Origin: an uncultured Prevotella sp.
GTDB taxonomy: Bacteria > Bacteroidota > Bacteroidia > Bacteroidales > Bacteroidaceae
DNA length: 64,000 nt
Assembly: GCA_946183415.1 (NCBI GenBank)
Contig: CAMHAM010000008.1
Location: forward strand, 1-64,000
Direction of reading: 5' to 3'
The position numbers and the translations under genes are program-made. Numbering within the stretch: position 1 is the stretch's first letter; every line of letters starts with the position of its first letter. Of the stretch, positions 7,785 through 14,588 are shown in pieces. The notes under the pieces were generated by a model. The model was not told where the DNA came from, ran no database searches, and saw nothing but the letters and a program-made list of their open reading frames with translations.

Positions 7785-8132
7785 CTATATTGCCGCCACC
7801 TTGTTCAATTCGTTGCGGATGGCGCGGTTGATGAAGTCGTTGATTGTCGTTCCCGATGCAGCCACGAAAGCCGCTACGCGCGAATGTAGTTCAGAGGGCA
7901 TTCTCAGGTTCAGCTTGCCGCTATAAGGCTTCTGAGGCTCCACGCCGTCAGCCTTGCAGCCCTCGATGTAGCTGTCGATGCCAGCCTCGAAGTCCTGCCT
8001 GAGTTCGTCGAGCGTTTGCCCCTCATAAGCTATCAAGTCCTTGCCCATGCCCTGCACCTTACCCACCAGGCAGTTGTCCTCCCGGCTGTATTCCACGCTA
8101 CCCTTGTAGCCCTTGTACTCTAAGTAATCCAT
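7785..8132 (-). CDS. hicB: HicB-type antitoxin
   Basis: The 115-residue antitoxin neutralises HicA and normally represses its own operon. The N-terminal half is the partial RNase H-like HicB fold: YKGSVEYSREDNCLVGKVQG, LIAYEGQTLDELRQDFEAGI. The C-terminal half is a ribbon-helix-helix DNA-binding domain: GKLNLRMPSELHSRVAAFVA, then TTINDFINRAIRNELNKV. It lies 18 bases after the toxin gene, the usual hicA-hicB order. A 16-bp palindrome in the promoter is the likely binding site. Confidence 0.95.
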   Translation of the reverse strand: MDYLEYKGYKGSVEYSREDNCLVGKVQGMGKDLIAYEGQTLDELRQDFEAGIDSYIEGCKADGVEPQKPYSGKLNLRMPSELHSRVAAFVAASGTTINDFINRAIRNELNKVAAI

Positions 8133-8150
8133 CGTTCTTTTACCTCCTTA

Positions 8151-8408
8151 TTATATTAATCCCTTATTCTTCAGATGCTGATAAATCGTCTTCACCATCC
8201 ACTCCTTCATGATGCTGCCCGGATGTGGGCGGTGAATGTCGATATAGCTGCCAGTAGCCTCATTCTTGAAGCGAACACGAGAGCCAGACGTAGCACCTTT
8301 CTGATGTTCCGCATAGCCGAAATAGGCCAAAAGGCTCACCGTTTCTTCATACGTGAAGTCCTTCGGTCGCTTCTTGAATCGCTCTACCAGTTTCTCTTTC
8401 GAACCCAT
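8151..8408 (-). CDS. hicA: HicA-type mRNA interferase toxin
   Basis: An 85-residue toxin with a double-stranded RNA-binding fold, which cleaves mRNA when not bound by HicB. Family marks are EKLVERFKKRPKDFTYEE at the start, the variable G(A/S) turn GATSGSRVRFKN, and the catalytic His in YIDIHRPHPG followed by MVKTIYQHLKNKGLI. The family usually carries the active His just before RPHP, and it is present here, so the toxin looks intact. It is the first gene of a two-gene operon with a well formed promoter and operator. Confidence 0.95.
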   Translation of the reverse strand: MGSKEKLVERFKKRPKDFTYEETVSLLAYFGYAEHQKGATSGSRVRFKNEATGSYIDIHRPHPGSIMKEWMVKTIYQHLKNKGLI

Positions 8409-8427
8409 AATTTCCGTTCTTTGGGTG

Positions 8428-8459
8428 CAAAGGTACTAAATTTAGTACTAACCGCCAAA
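8428..8459 (-). promoter_or_regulatory. hicAB promoter with palindromic operator
   Basis: On the minus strand TTTG (8456-8459), 20 bases, TACCTTTG (8428-8435). Between the two elements, overlapping the -7 box by three bases, lies the perfect 16-bp palindrome GTACTAAATTTAGTAC (8433-8448). Its place suits repression by HicB. Confidence 0.85.
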
Positions 8460-8520
8460 TGTTTCTGGCAAAATTATTAAATCACCCCCACAAATTCGCC
8501 AATGACTCTGAAATTCTCTG

Positions 8521-8579
8521 CAGTACACGTTCCTACCCCCGCGTGTTGCAGTACACAACGTTCCTGACCCCGCGTGTTA
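8521..8579. repeat. Two direct copies of a REP-like unit
   Basis: Two adjacent units start with CAGTACAC and end with CCCCGCGTGTT; the common core is CGTTCCT(g)ACCCCCGCGTGTT with small differences. A third related unit is at 9705-9727, next to a Nudix gene fragment. Confidence 0.7.
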
Positions 8580-8595
8580 ATGATTCCTTTCATGA

Positions 8596-9318
8596 TTATT
8601 TTTTCTTCTTATTTACTTCCCAGTCAAAGGAAAACACTTTGTCTTCAACAGGAATATTAACCGTCATAGAGATACCTCTCTTTCTCTTGATATTCATGTA
8701 GCCAATAATTCCTTCTCCAGGATGTACAGTTGTAATCTTTAGATATCCTTGCGACTTTGTGTTACGGTCATCAGCCATCAATTTGCCAAGTGTCATAATT
8801 TGAGTCGTTGCAGCCATGTTTGCCGCCGATGCCGCTGCATAATTATAGGTGGTATGCACTTGTGTATATGGCATGTAACCTGCTCCATAAGTAGATGTGT
8901 AGGTTGTCTGGTATCCTGCCATTCCTGCATTCACTCCAGCGGAGAAACCAAAAAGTGCCATTGACAATGCCTGAACATCTTTTACTTTTTTCATATACTC
9001 GTCATAAGTATAAACTTGGAGACTAATCGTGTCACCTCGTTTTGTATAAAGCGCGGATGTCACTTTATCTGGGTCAAAGGTTATTGACGATTCGCCAAGG
9101 TTCTTGACGAAAATAGCAATCTGATAGTATCTGCCATAATCGTCTTTTTCTTCATAATTCGTCATGCCCACGACAAGATTTCCGATTTGTCGATAAGCCC
9201 AAAGTCTTCCTTCGTTGTATTCAGACATCACAGTAGTATCATTCTCTGCTTTCACAAATGTCTGAGCTTTTAATGTTGAAGCAAGACACAACAAGATTAC
9301 TAAAAACAAATTGCGCAT
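8596..9318 (-). CDS. Exported protein of unknown function
   Basis: The 240 residues begin with a signal peptide (MRNLFLVILLCLASTLKAQ, cleavage after KAQ). The mature part has a beta-rich N-terminal section (VMSEYNEGRLWAYRQIGNLV, YYQIAIFVKNLGESSITFDP), a middle with many Ala, Tyr and Gly (about 120-165) that could form a flexible or membrane-near segment, and a second beta section near the end (GIIGYMNIKRKRGISMTVNI) with a Lys-rich tail. I do not recognise a family; the pattern of a carbohydrate- or surface-exposed immunoglobulin-like fold is possible. It stands alone between HicAB and the HigBA-like pair. Confidence 0.75.
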   Translation of the reverse strand: MRNLFLVILLCLASTLKAQTFVKAENDTTVMSEYNEGRLWAYRQIGNLVVGMTNYEEKDDYGRYYQIAIFVKNLGESSITFDPDKVTSALYTKRGDTISLQVYTYDEYMKKVKDVQALSMALFGFSAGVNAGMAGYQTTYTSTYGAGYMPYTQVHTTYNYAAASAANMAATTQIMTLGKLMADDRNTKSQGYLKITTVHPGEGIIGYMNIKRKRGISMTVNIPVEDKVFSFDWEVNKKKK

Positions 9319-9644
9319 ATGTAGACAGTTATATTATACATAGTTTTTTTGGCGTCTTTTATTGGCAACTTCCAAACAACACAGCCTCTCATTTTCAACC
9401 GAAGCCATGCAAGCATAGACGGTGCAAAAATACAAAATCTTCCCCGAAAAGAAGCCTTTTTCGGCGAAAAACTTCAAAAAAATGTGATTTTGCTTGCAAT
9501 CTTCGATTTTATACCTATCTTCGCAACGTGAAAGGAGAAACCAAGTAGAGCCACGATGTGCGGTAATCGACTTTGTCGCTTGCAAGGCAAGAACGGTGGC
9601 ATCTGTGTGATGATGAGCAATTCGACCTTGCCGCTTAGTTTCCT
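9319..9644. other. Gene-free stretch
   Basis: I see no convincing gene here. TATCTTCG at about 9517 looks like a weak -7 element on the plus strand, and a short frame starting MCGNRLCRLQ follows, but it has no family resemblance. Confidence 0.4.
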
Positions 9645-9764
9645 TCACTCAACACATTCCGGCCTTGTCACTCTGTGGCAGGGGCGGATTCTATTTTTAC
9701 ATAGCGTTCCTCTGATCCCGCGTGTTGCGAATATCCGCCCCTTCGCATCATGAATGATCGCGGC
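9645..9764 (-). pseudogene. MutT/Nudix hydrolase fragment (5' end missing)
   Basis: Read on the minus strand from 9764, the frame starts AAIIHDAKGRIFATRG, which matches the region just before the Nudix box of MutT-type 8-oxo-dGTP/CTP pyrophosphohydrolases. The true start is missing (the HTH gene's stop codon lies directly before it), and the sequence departs from the family after ATRG and ends at 9645. A second copy of the same segment lies at 10766-10804 with two mismatches in 39 bases. Confidence 0.7.
9705..9727. repeat. Third copy of the REP-like unit
   Basis: CGTTCCTCTGATCCCGCGTG and the following TTG resemble the units at 8521-8579. It joins the Nudix fragment directly, at the point where family similarity ends. 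Confidence 0.6.
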
Positions 9765-10028
9765 TCAAATGCGCACTAACGGTTCTCCGAAGAAAGTTGA
9801 GAGCAATGTCAGTGTGCGGATCGTAAAATTGTGCTGACCGCTGAGCCACTTCGTCACTTCACTGGGACGTTTGCCAAGTGCTTGTGCGAACTGCTGTTTG
9901 GACAATCCGCGCTGCACCATCAGGTCATTAATGCGATTGGAGATGGCTACCTCCAAGTCCACCTCCTGCTGAATGTCGGCAGGAACTGCCGCCAGCATCT
10001 CTCTGAATGGAGTCTTCATCGTCTTCAT
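9765..10028 (-). CDS. HTH antitoxin of a HigBA-like pair
   Basis: An 87-residue XRE-type helix-turn-helix protein: ISNRINDLMVQRGLSKQQFA, then QALGKRPSEVTKWLSGQHNF forming the recognition helix, and TIRTLTLLSTFFGEPLVRI. The first 20 residues (MKTMKTPFREMLAAVPADIQ) are a likely toxin-binding arm. It overlaps the upstream gene by four bases (ATGA), so the two are coupled. In this class the antitoxin follows the toxin and represses the operon. The stop codon abuts a Nudix gene fragment. Confidence 0.88.
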   Translation of the reverse strand: MKTMKTPFREMLAAVPADIQQEVDLEVAISNRINDLMVQRGLSKQQFAQALGKRPSEVTKWLSGQHNFTIRTLTLLSTFFGEPLVRI

Positions 10029-10495
10029 AGGTCAAACGTTTTATCTGTTTCTATTCTGTTTTCTGATACAATGATAGTGCCATCTTTTACTCCCTCCCTT
10101 ATTAATCGGTCAAAGTTCTGAAGGGTCAAAACGTAACCGCTCAATTCTTTACTATCTTCGTACGTCTTAGTGTTCTTTACACCTCCGTTTCCCAAAATGA
10201 GAATCCTGTCCGACAAGCGCAGACAATAGAGGCGAAGCTTCGATGGCACAGTTGGCAGTGCCACGACATGATCACTCATCTTGCCCTCTGGTCTGAAATA
10301 ACGCTCCAAAGCCCCAAAATCAGCTATCTTGCCAAGAAAGCCCACGATACGCATAAGGTCAGGACTGAATTCAACATCGTCCTTGAACTTGTTGTAAAAC
10401 TGCTCAAACTCCGTATCATCTTCGGAGATGAATTGGATGGTATAAAGTGTGCAATTCCTTGCCTCTTCTACTAACATTAATTCGGCTTCACTCAT
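10025..10495 (-). CDS. HigB/RelE-like toxin of the HTH pair
   Basis: A 156-residue protein; the C-terminal part looks like the RelE/HigB type: LGKIADFGALERYFRPEGKM, then LPTVPSKLRLYCLRLSDRIL and ILGNGGVKNTKTYEDSKELS, a strand-turn pattern common in Bacteroidales HigB-like toxins. The predicted role is cleavage of ribosome-bound mRNA, inhibited by the HTH partner. I chose the ATG at 10495 rather than 10540, because a -7 element (TATATTTG) lies between them on the minus strand and so the longer start would not be transcribed. The pair sits in a region full of debris and repeats. Confidence 0.75.
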   Translation of the reverse strand: MSEAELMLVEEARNCTLYTIQFISEDDTEFEQFYNKFKDDVEFSPDLMRIVGFLGKIADFGALERYFRPEGKMSDHVVALPTVPSKLRLYCLRLSDRILILGNGGVKNTKTYEDSKELSGYVLTLQNFDRLIREGVKDGTIIVSENRIETDKTFDL

Positions 10496-10707
10496 AGCTT
10501 TTCTTTTTTTGTCGGTGCAAATATACGATAAATATTTCACTTTTAAGTAAAATGCTATAAAATATTTGTGCTATACCCCATGTTTTTAACAAATAGACTC
10601 CTTTAGCGGAATGGAATTCTTAACAAACCCGGTAAAAACTTAAAAAATGCCGGAATATTTTTTTTTATCACAAATTCCGGAGTACCTTTGTGGAAAAAAT
10701 GAAGCAC
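10496..10707. other. Promoter region and truncated plus-strand gene start
   Basis: TATATTTG at about 10518 (minus) serves the toxin gene. On the plus strand CCGGAATA and its partner ATTCCGG form a loose hairpin, followed by TACCTTTG (10683-10690) and a short frame starting MKHLIKQNEIVDMCQ. That frame runs into the Nudix fragment, which is read in the other direction, so it is probably the beginning of a gene lost by rearrangement. Confidence 0.45.
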
Positions 10708-10827
10708 CTAATCAAACAAAACGAAATCGTAGATATGTGTCAAAGCATAATAGCAGTCATAGCTGGCAAATATCCGCCCCTCCGCATCATGAATGATCGC
10801 GGCTACTACTTCGATTCGTTTCGTCAT
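10708..10827 (-). pseudogene. MutT/Nudix hydrolase fragment (5' end only)
   Basis: The frame starts MTKRIEVVAAIIHDAEGRIF, the typical N-terminus of a MutT-type pyrophosphohydrolase. After about 21 residues it departs from the family and stops at 40 codons, before the Nudix box. The start codon overlaps the stop of the small frame upstream (ATGA). It is a truncated gene; the break is near 10766, where the left-hand sequence of another gene begins. Confidence 0.75.
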
Positions 10828-10970
10828 CCTACTGCCATTTTCTGTGCCTTATCCAATATGAAGCCCGGTATGCGATTCTGCATGGCCCAGGTGATGGTCA
10901 TCGGGCGGTCACCATGCGATTTCACGTAGTCAACCAGCCCCAGGCAATAATAAGGTGACTTTTGTAACAT
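10824..10970 (-). CDS. Small 48-residue ORF ahead of the Nudix fragment
   Basis: The frame reads MLQKSPYYCLGLVDYVKSHG, continues through DRPMTITWAMQNRIPGFI and ends KAQKMAVG. It overlaps the Nudix start by four bases, as genes of one operon do. I do not recognise it. It may be the end of a longer gene cut off at the TGTTACA repeat array, or a real small gene. Confidence 0.4.
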   Translation of the reverse strand: MLQKSPYYCLGLVDYVKSHGDRPMTITWAMQNRIPGFILDKAQKMAVG

Positions 10971-11125
10971 TGTAACTTTGTAACAATGTAACATTAAGGA
11001 TTTTCCATTTGCGCAATCTTGTAGTATTAGAATATATAATAATTATAATTATTATATATTTATTATTATAGTACGCTGCGTGTCGGCATGTGCTTAATGT
11101 TACAATGTTACATTGTTACAATGTG
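10964..11125. repeat. Iteron-like arrays around an AT-rich palindrome
   Basis: TGTAACA/TGTTACA units occur as an array at 10964-10996 and again, in opposite sense, at 11096-11125. Between them a perfect 30-bp palindrome made only of A and T lies at 11031-11060, followed by more AT-only sequence. The left array is almost identical to the reverse complement of the one at 1708-1743. Confidence 0.7.
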
Positions 11126-11268
11126 ACGTTTGCGGAGAGTGGGCATGCCCTCCACCACCGAGAAGTAATCTCGCTGGCTCGAAAATTACGGTTTCGAGGC
11201 CACGAAATTACGGTTCGTGAAAATTGAGCGAATTCGTGTTGGAAATCGCCCTAAATCTGGGGCGAAAA

Positions 11269-11300
11269 TTTGGAATGTGGCGAAAAATGTTGTACCTTTG
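11269..11300 (+). promoter_or_regulatory. Promoter of the HU-like/smalltalk pair
   Basis: TTTG (11269-11272), 20 bases, then TACCTTTG (11293-11300). The leader to the HU-like start is about 255 bases. It begins with a perfect 10-bp hairpin (GCAGAGCATT with AATGCTCTGC, 11300-11324). Confidence 0.85.
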
Positions 11301-11459
11301 CAGAGCATTAGGGAAATGCTCTGCGAGTGTGGGCTGCGGCTCAGCATAGTTCGAGCGAGCTCGGCTCTGCGTTCGCCTTGCACCACCCTTGCACTGTCCG
11401 GACAAAAAAAGCGGGAGGCGGCTGCCCGATGTAGTCAGTCGCAAATTAAGTCTAATACC

Positions 11460-11534
11460 ATGAAAGATGCGATTAAGCGAGAGCAGAGCGATGCTCGCAT
11501 CAGCTCTGCCGAGCGTGAGCATCTTCGATGGTGA
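11460..11534 (+). other. Leader region with a possible 24-codon peptide
   Basis: A short frame (MKDAIKREQSDARISSAERE and four more residues) ends 24 bases before the HU-like gene. The same stretch has nested inverted repeats of the GATGCTCGCATC type. Either a leader peptide or an RNA structure could affect expression of the HU-like gene. Confidence 0.35.
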
Positions 11535-11558
11535 AACCATCAAAAACACATTTTAGTT

Positions 11559-12086
11559 ATGGCAAAGATTTTGTATGAAGTGAAGAAGAACCAGAACTCG
11601 AAGAGTACGGCATTCGGCAAGTGGTTCGCCCAGATCAAGACGCTCGAGACGCTGAACACGCGCCGGCTGGCGCAGCACATCTCGGAGCACGGGAGCATCT
11701 ACACCCCCGACGTGGTGTATGGCGTGCTGGAGAAGTTCCGCAGCTGTCTGCTGGAGATGCTGCTCGAAAGCAAGAAGGTGAAGATTGAGGGCCTCGGCAC
11801 GTTCTACTGCACGCTGGAGAACCAGAAGGGCGGCGCCCTGAAGAAGGAGGACTTCAACGTGAACAAGCACCTGCGCGCGCTCCACATCCGATTCCTGCCC
11901 GAGCAGGAGGCTGAGCAGAACATCAGCTCGCGCGAGTTCCTGAAGAAGGCTGAGTTCATCAACATCGAGCAGTGGCTCAAGGGCGAGGACGGCAGCACGT
12001 CTGGCTCCACCGAGGGCAGCGATCCAAGCTCAGGCGGCAACGGCGGCGGCAACGATGATTCAGGCGACGCCCCTATAAACCCTTAG
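11559..12086 (+). CDS. HU-like (HU-HIG type) DNA-binding protein
   Basis: A 175-residue histone-like protein of the long Bacteroidales type. The HU domain (about 1-130) starts AKILYEVKKNQNSKSTAFGK and includes TLNTRRLAQHISEHGSIYTP, VYGVLEKFRSCLLEMLLESK and VKIEGLGTFYCTLENQKGG. The C-terminal tail (about 145-175) is a Gly/Ser/Asp-rich, low-complexity extension (SGSTEGSDPSSGGNGGGNDD), probably disordered. Such genes are typically followed by the smalltalk gene, as here 84 bases downstream, and accompany primase-like and amidase genes in capsule or mobile loci. The pair is separated from the primase-like gene of this window by about 7 kb of accessory DNA. Confidence 0.92.
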   Translation: MAKILYEVKKNQNSKSTAFGKWFAQIKTLETLNTRRLAQHISEHGSIYTPDVVYGVLEKFRSCLLEMLLESKKVKIEGLGTFYCTLENQKGGALKKEDFNVNKHLRALHIRFLPEQEAEQNISSREFLKKAEFINIEQWLKGEDGSTSGSTEGSDPSSGGNGGGNDDSGDAPINP

Positions 12087-12100
12087 CGGAGCGACCCCAA

Positions 12101-12122
12101 GAGAGCCCTTCACGGGGCTCTC
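12101..12122 (+). promoter_or_regulatory. Hairpin between HU-like gene and smalltalk gene
   Basis: GAGAGCCC and GGGGCTCTC form a short GC-rich stem. No T run follows, so it is more likely a processing or partial attenuation site than a full terminator. Confidence 0.5.
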
Positions 12123-12170
12123 ACCCTCCACAAAACCACAAGTTATTAACCCCTAAAAACATCTAATACC

Positions 12171-12284
12171 ATGAAGAACAACAAGGAAACGTGGAAGACT
12201 ATCCTCCAGATCATCGGCAGCATCATCGCCTCTGTCATCACGGCACTGAGCACTACGAGCTGCATGGGCCACGGGCCGTTTTGA
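12171..12284 (+). CDS. Smalltalk family small protein
   Basis: A 37-residue protein that matches the smalltalk family of Bacteroidales: MKNNKETWKTILQIIGSIIA then SVITALSTTSC with the end MGHGPF. It has one hydrophobic segment (residues 11-26) followed by TTSC, which looks like a lipobox at the C-terminal side, so it may be a membrane micro-protein or lipoprotein. Its function is unknown. Position after the HU-like gene is the family's usual place. It is too short for most gene callers. Confidence 0.9.
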   Translation: MKNNKETWKTILQIIGSIIASVITALSTTSCMGHGPF

Positions 12285-12332
12285 AAGTGAAGAGTGAAGA
12301 ATATAGGCTACCGCCTTCACACTATCGAAAGG

Positions 12333-12370
12333 CTGACAGCACTCACATACGGAGTTGCTGTCAGTTTTTT
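12333..12370 (+). terminator. Terminator after the smalltalk gene
   Basis: CTGACAGCA and TGCTGTCAG form a nine-bp stem around a 14-base loop, followed by a T run. Confidence 0.88.
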
Positions 12371-12463
12371 ATTTGGCGGCAAACAAGCATCTCAAAAAAT
12401 TTTGTCCCCTCAGACTACCTGTATTTGAAAAATTATTTGTATCTTTGCAATCAACAAAAGGAT

Positions 12464-13045
12464 ATGAGTGATTTTTCAAACGACATAGTGATCAGACAGG
12501 CAGAGAAGACACATGCCCAAGAGATAGCACGGCTGATTATGACGGCCATGACGGATGAGTGCTGCCTGTACTATTGTGCTGACGGATGCAGTCTGAATGA
12601 TTTCCTCAGAATGATGACCTATCTCGTAAATCGGGAAGACTCACAATACAGCTATCTGAACGCGCTGGTTGCAATGGATGGAGATAAGGTGGTCGGCATT
12701 TCCGTGAGCTATGACGGCGGCAGGCTTCACGAGTTGCGACGAGCGTTTATCGAAGCCGCCAAGGAGTATGTCGGCAAAGACAATTCTGGCATGGACGACG
12801 AGACACAGGCGGGAGAACTCTACCTCGACTCGCTGGCAGTATTGCCCGAATATCGAAGACGGGGCATTGCCCGACGGCTGATTCTGGCTACGAAGGAAAA
12901 GGCCGACAAACTGCATCTGCCCTGTGTCGGACTCTTGGTGGACAAGGGCAACCCCGACGGTGAGGCGCTATATTCCTCTGTTGGCTTCAGATACCTGAAC
13001 GACAGCCAATGGGGAGGACATGAAATGAAACATTTGATATTGTAA
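12464..13045 (+). CDS. GNAT family N-acetyltransferase
   Basis: A 193-residue acetyltransferase that moves the acetyl group from acetyl-CoA to an amine; the substrate is unknown. The acetyl-CoA site is clear: YLDSLAVLPEYRRRGIARRL (motif A, R/Q-x-x-G-I/A) followed by ILATKEKADKLHLPCVGLLV and YSSVGFRYLN. I chose the ATG at 12464, because TATCTTTG (12440-12447) lies 16 bases upstream and the protein before this Met would be random. Two bases after its stop the MEMO1-AMMECR1 gene starts, so both are likely in one transcript, which links this enzyme to the AmmeMemoRadiSam genes. Confidence 0.9.
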   Translation: MSDFSNDIVIRQAEKTHAQEIARLIMTAMTDECCLYYCADGCSLNDFLRMMTYLVNREDSQYSYLNALVAMDGDKVVGISVSYDGGRLHELRRAFIEAAKEYVGKDNSGMDDETQAGELYLDSLAVLPEYRRRGIARRLILATKEKADKLHLPCVGLLVDKGNPDGEALYSSVGFRYLNDSQWGGHEMKHLIL

Positions 13046-13047
13046 AT

Positions 13048-14556
13048 ATGTGCAACGGACAGACTCATAAAGAGCCAGTGGTGAGACCTGCGACGCAGGC
13101 GAACCGATTCTATACAGGCGATGCCAGGGAACTGAGCGAGGAGGTGGACAGCCTGCTGGCGCTGCATCGCGGCGAGACCATATTTAATAATGTGGCTGCG
13201 CTGATAGTGCCCCATGCGGGCTACTATTTCTCGGGCAATGTGGCGGCAGCGGCGTATATGGCTGTGCCGAAGGATAAGCAATATAAGCGGATATTCCTGT
13301 TGGGGCCGAGCCACCACGAATGGCTCGACGGGGCTTCGGTGAACACGGAGGCTGACTATTATGCCACACCGTTGGGGCAGGTGAAGGTGGATCATGAGAC
13401 GGCTCTGGCTCTGACGGCTGCCGACAGCGTGTTCCGATATGAACCCAGAGCGCATGACAGAGAGCACTGTCTGGAGGTGCAGCTGCCATTCCTGCAGCGA
13501 TTCTTCACTATCCACTCTTCACTATCCACTAAAGACGTGCCGCCCATCGTGCCGATGATCATTTCCACGAACGACTTCCAGAAGTTGAAACGGATAGCGG
13601 AGGCACTGAAGCCGTATCTGACGGAGGAAAATCTGTTTATCGTCAGCAGTGACTTTTCGCACTATCCGAACTACGAGGATGCCTGCAAGGTGGATGCGCG
13701 GACGGGCAGGGCCGTGGAGAGTGGCGACGTGGAGCAGTTGATCGCTGCGCTGGAAGAGAATGCACGGAGTGGTGTGCCTGGTCTGGCCACGAGTGCCTGC
13801 GGCGAACTGGCCATCGCGACGCTGCTGATGATGACAGACAGCACGTACGAGGTGAAGCACCTGATGTATCAGAACTCTGGTGATGCCGATGAGTCGGATC
13901 ATAGCCGCGTGGTAGGCTATCATGCGTTTGCCATCGTGCGCAAGGCATTGCAGGAGTTCTCGCTCTCAGATGAAGAGAAGCGGACGCTGAAAGAGATTGC
14001 GCTGACGAGTATCAAGGACTCGCTGAATCACGGGGACAGGTTGCGGCTGAATCACGGGGACAGGTTGCGTGATTCAACCGGCAAAGCCGTGAATCATGAA
14101 CCTGTCCCCATGATTCAGCCCATGATTCTCCAGCAGAAGTGCGGAGCGTTCGTGTCGCTGCATAAGCACGGGCGGCTGCGTGGCTGCATCGGGCACTTTG
14201 GCGAGGATGTGCCTCTGCATGAGATTGTGGCAGAGATGGCGCGTGCGGCTGCTTTTGAAGACCCGCGATTCATGCCTGTGACTGCTGACGAACTATCGGA
14301 CATCGATATTGAAATCTCGGTACTCACGCCCATGCGCCGCATTCAGAGTCTGGACGAGTTTGAGTTGCATCGGCACGGCATCTATATCCGACGGGGCTAT
14401 CGCAGCGGGACGTATCTGCCGCAGGTGGCCGATGAGGTGAATTGGACGAAGGAGGAGTTCGTTTCGCATTGTGCGCAGGATAAGGCGGGCATCGGATGGG
14501 ATGGCTGGCGGGATGCAGAGACTGAACTATACGTTTATGAAGCCATTGTGTTTTAA
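13048..14556 (+). CDS. amrAB: MEMO1-AMMECR1 fusion (AmmeMemoRadiSam A/B)
   Basis: A 502-residue fusion of two conserved proteins whose biochemical role is unsettled. The MEMO1-like part (about 8-300, an extradiol-dioxygenase-like fold) has RPATQANRFYTGDARELSEE, LIVPHAGYYFSGNVAAAAY, FLLGPSHHEWLDGASVNTE, EHCLEVQLPFLQRFF and FIVSSDFSHYPNYEDA with the expected His residues. The AMMECR1 part (about 360-502) has GAFVSLHKHGRLRGCIGHFG, AFEDPRFMPVTADELSDIDI and the end ETELYVYEAIVF. Between them (about 325-360) lies a linker built from a 24-base tandem repeat and a long hairpin. A microsatellite-like stretch at about 13501-13530 codes for FTIHSSLST. The radical SAM gene follows after 32 bases. Confidence 0.93.
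   Translation: MCNGQTHKEPVVRPATQANRFYTGDARELSEEVDSLLALHRGETIFNNVAALIVPHAGYYFSGNVAAAAYMAVPKDKQYKRIFLLGPSHHEWLDGASVNTEADYYATPLGQVKVDHETALALTAADSVFRYEPRAHDREHCLEVQLPFLQRFFTIHSSLSTKDVPPIVPMIISTNDFQKLKRIAEALKPYLTEENLFIVSSDFSHYPNYEDACKVDARTGRAVESGDVEQLIAALEENARSGVPGLATSACGELAIATLLMMTDSTYEVKHLMYQNSGDADESDHSRVVGYHAFAIVRKALQEFSLSDEEKRTLKEIALTSIKDSLNHGDRLRLNHGDRLRDSTGKAVNHEPVPMIQPMILQQKCGAFVSLHKHGRLRGCIGHFGEDVPLHEIVAEMARAAAFEDPRFMPVTADELSDIDIEISVLTPMRRIQSLDEFELHRHGIYIRRGYRSGTYLPQVADEVNWTKEEFVSHCAQDKAGIGWDGWRDAETELYVYEAIVF
14022..14118 (+). repeat. REP-like hairpin with 24-bp tandem repeat inside a gene
   Basis: Two identical 24-base units at 14022-14045 and 14046-14069. The second unit starts a long imperfect palindrome: CTGAATCACGGGGACAGGTT (14047-14066) pairs with 14099-14118 with one mismatch, and a smaller inner stem TGATTCA/TGAATCA follows. 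All lengths keep the reading frame of the MEMO1-AMMECR1 fusion. Confidence 0.85.
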
Positions 14557-14588
14557 TAACAACGGATTGCACGGATTTAACGGATTTG

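Noticed and set aside
9334..9648. A minus-strand frame of 104 residues between the exported protein and the HTH gene.
   Set aside because: Composition is unlike a real protein (many Cys, Arg, Tyr turns), no start signal, and it ends in repeat debris.
10690..10929. A plus-strand frame of 79 residues after a -7 element.
   Set aside because: Only its first 20 or so residues can belong to a gene; the rest is the reverse of the Nudix fragment and the small frame upstream.
14022..14118. The repeats as a CRISPR-like array.
   Set aside because: Only two direct copies without spacers, inside a gene, with hairpin symmetry; they fit a REP-like element better.
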